Shown piece by piece: positions 6,643-7,880 of a stretch of DNA of 7,880 nucleotides. The notes beneath the pieces were generated by a model. It had not been told where the DNA came from and did no database searches. It saw only the letters and a list, made by a program, of their open reading frames with translations. This DNA comes from Bacillota bacterium (GTDB lineage Bacteria > Bacillota_E > JAJZYS01 > JAJYTV01). The position numbers were made by a program, and so were the translations under genes. The number at the start of each line of letters is the position of its first letter. Positions within the stretch are counted from its first letter, which is position 1. The stretch is taken from NCBI GenBank assembly GCA_021845645.1, contig JAJZVM010000180.1:1-7880 (forward strand). Reading direction: 5' to 3'.

Positions 6643-7698
6643 CTATTGCGCGGAAGCCAAACGGTAGTGGCGGGTTCGCCGTTCGCCCTCGGCGCACGCG
6701 AGCCCCTGGTCGACCAGTCGCAGGAGGTCCTGGCCTGCGGTGACCTGGCTGACGCCGCAGAGCCCGGCGGCTTCCTTGGCCGTCAGGAGCCCACGCGACT
6801 TGAGCGCCGCCAGAAGGAGTGCCTCGCGCGCCTCCCGATCGAGGAGACGTGGCGGAGGTTCCTCGACCTCTGGCCCGTCCGGCGCGGCCGGCAGCTCGTG
6901 CTGCCGCCGCCACGCCGCCGAGAGGAAGCGGAAGGCGAAGTCCTCCGCGATCTTGCGGTGCTCGCAGAACATCCAGGACACCTGCGGCTGCTGCACCTGC
7001 AGGGCGGCGACGATGCTCAGAAGCCAGCCATCGCGCACCCTGCGCTCCTGCGCGAGGCGCAGGAGTTCGCTGAGCCGCCCTTCGACGACGAGCGCGGCGT
7101 GCGGCACGGCGGCAAGCTCCGCCAAGGTCAGCTGCAAACTTCCGTCGTGCAGCGACTGCGAGAGGTCCGGTAGGGACTTCCGCTCCACCACCGCCACGAG
7201 GCGACCGCCTTCGATCAGGCCGTAGTCCCCGGCCGGCAGCTGGCGCCTTTCGAGGGCGACCGCCTTGCCCTCGAACTTCCAGCCATAACGCTCCCGCGCG
7301 TCGACCGCGATGACGAGGCCGCGGTCCAGGGCGCGCGCACCCGGGATGCGCACCCCTGGCCGTGTCGCATGCATCGAGCGCTGGCTTCGCCAGAAGATCA
7401 GCGTCCGGCCGCGGCGCTGCGTCCAGACGAAGAGCGAGCGGCGCAGGCGGGGACGGTCGAGCACGAGTTCGACCGACTTTCCGCGCCGCGCGATGCGGAC
7501 GACCGGCAGGACCTCGAGTTCCTCCGCTCCTCGCGGCCACTCCGCCAGCTGATAGCAGAAGAGGTCGCGATCGGCGGGGAAACGGCCGCGCGTGGCCAGC
7601 ACGAGATCCCCATCCGGCAACGGCAGCCGCAGCAGGTAGGGCAGGCGGCTGCTTTCGTCCGGGTTCTTGGCGATGACAAACGGGCGTGGCATGCTCAT
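6643..7698 (-). CDS. ERCC4/XPF-family nuclease with C-terminal winged helix
   Basis: A 351-residue protein of the bacterial ERCC4-domain family. Family members resemble the nuclease module of XPF/MUS81, which cuts branched DNA; the bacterial proteins are poorly studied, so a repair role is inferred. Residues 1-125 form a family-specific N-terminal region (FVIAKNPDESSRLPYLLRLP; later RSLFVWTQ and IFWRSQRS). The nuclease core follows at about 128-260: D133 and E136 in VDARERYGW, D158 in AGDYG, the signature E172-R173-K174, and D178. MFCEHRKIAEDFAFRFL is a conserved C-terminal helix of the domain. There is no helicase domain and no helix-hairpin-helix tail as in eukaryotic relatives. Instead a Pro/Glu linker (271-288) leads to a winged helix at about 290-347 (LTAKEAAGLCGVSQVTAGQD). 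Start: ATG 7698 with AAGGA 4 nt upstream. An in-frame TTG at 7731 lacks a ribosome site and would start inside a hairpin. ATG 7692 is a possible alternative. Confidence 0.9.
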   Translation of the reverse strand: MSMPRPFVIAKNPDESSRLPYLLRLPLPDGDLVLATRGRFPADRDLFCYQLAEWPRGAEELEVLPVVRIARRGKSVELVLDRPRLRRSLFVWTQRRGRTLIFWRSQRSMHATRPGVRIPGARALDRGLVIAVDARERYGWKFEGKAVALERRQLPAGDYGLIEGGRLVAVVERKSLPDLSQSLHDGSLQLTLAELAAVPHAALVVEGRLSELLRLAQERRVRDGWLLSIVAALQVQQPQVSWMFCEHRKIAEDFAFRFLSAAWRRQHELPAAPDGPEVEEPPPRLLDREAREALLLAALKSRGLLTAKEAAGLCGVSQVTAGQDLLRLVDQGLACAEGERRTRHYRLASAQ

Positions 7699-7729
7699 CG
7701 TTTCCTTGACCGTTCCGTTAGACCTACTC

Positions 7730-7751
7730 AAAACTACCCGAAGGTAGCTTT
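7730..7751 (-). terminator. Hairpin with UUCG tetraloop upstream of the nuclease gene
   Basis: The minus strand reads AAAGCTACC, TTCG, GGTAGTTTT. As RNA all nine pairs form (one is G-U), closed by the very stable C(UUCG)G loop, and the 3' arm ends in UUUU. On the plus strand the same site has an A-C mismatch and no such loop, so it is built for minus-strand RNA. It most likely ends a transcript entering from the right, with the nuclease promoter lying inside or just after it, or it is a leader structure of the nuclease mRNA. Confidence 0.6.
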
Positions 7752-7880
7752 GACGCTAGCTTCCTGCTTCATTGGGGCCGGTTTCACAGTGGCCAGATGG
7801 CCGCTGCCAGAGCCTGACCCTCCACAGGCTGACGCCGTGGAACTCACGGCGTATGTAGCCAAATTGGTCGCTGCGTTGAG
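7752..7880. other. Right-edge segment, no gene assigned
   Basis: Several frames stay open here and none is recognisable. On the minus strand one frame (7878-7756) ends at TAG five bases before the hairpin, which would suit the 3' end of a gene entering from the right; another (7880-7734) ends inside the hairpin. On the plus strand a frame from GTG 7789 runs off the edge, with TAYVAKLVAAL near its end. With so little sequence I cannot choose between them. The hairpin orientation slightly favours a minus-strand gene. Confidence 0.3.

Noticed and set aside
7699..7731. TTG 7731 as start of the ERCC4 protein (11 extra residues)
   Set aside because: It has no ribosome site and lies in the UUCG hairpin; family similarity begins at the PFVIAKNP segment, and ATG 7698 has AAGGA at proper spacing.
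7789..7880. A divergent plus-strand gene starting at GTG 7789
   Set aside because: Only about 30 codons are visible, there is no clear ribosome site, and the opposite strand is open too. Not enough to call.

Overview
The window is GC-rich DNA, in the mid-to-high 60s percent G+C by eye. Every gene I can support lies on the minus strand, so transcription runs from right to left. The best clue to the host is a secreted CAP-domain protein with three C-terminal S-layer homology (SLH) modules, which points to a bacterium with an S-layer or secondary cell-wall polymer. A high-GC Firmicute-type lineage is my first guess. The ERCC4-type nuclease belongs to a family I know mainly from Actinobacteria, so the taxonomic placement is an inference and not secure.

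Layout, in the direction of transcription: (1) 7880-7752 is a short stretch with no gene I can name, ending at a 9-bp hairpin with a UUCG loop (7751-7730). (2) 7698-6643 encodes a 351-residue ERCC4/XPF-family nuclease with a C-terminal winged-helix domain. (3) After 43 bp, 6599-4593 encodes a 668-residue exported CAP/Ig-like/SLH surface protein. (4) After roughly 100 bp comes a decayed VapBC-type toxin-antitoxin locus (about 4460-4140). Its antitoxin reading frame has an in-frame amber codon and an apparent frameshift at the start, and its PIN toxin stops after 30 residues. (5) After about 270 bp with no convincing gene, 3870-1 encodes a membrane-bound c-di-GMP enzyme of at least 1290 residues that runs off the left edge. 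Its order is TM, extracellular sensor, TM, HAMP, GAF, PAS, GGDEF, globin-like sensor, GAF, EAL.

The genes do not form an obvious single pathway. The nuclease and the surface protein are closely spaced and could be cotranscribed, but a hairpin lies between them. The large c-di-GMP protein is a separate unit with many sensory inputs (extracellular, GAF twice, PAS, globin-like). It would couple environmental or redox signals to second-messenger synthesis and breakdown. The toxin-antitoxin remnant between these units marks a spot of past gene gain and decay.

The long plus-strand open frames, including one of more than 900 codons opposite the c-di-GMP gene, are explained as antisense shadows of GC-rich coding sequence. 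I found no tRNA, rRNA, CRISPR array or intact insertion sequence. I did not find a convincing new multi-gene system. The points most worth a second look are the domain architecture of the c-di-GMP protein, the nuclease-winged-helix fusion, and the lesions in the VapBC locus.
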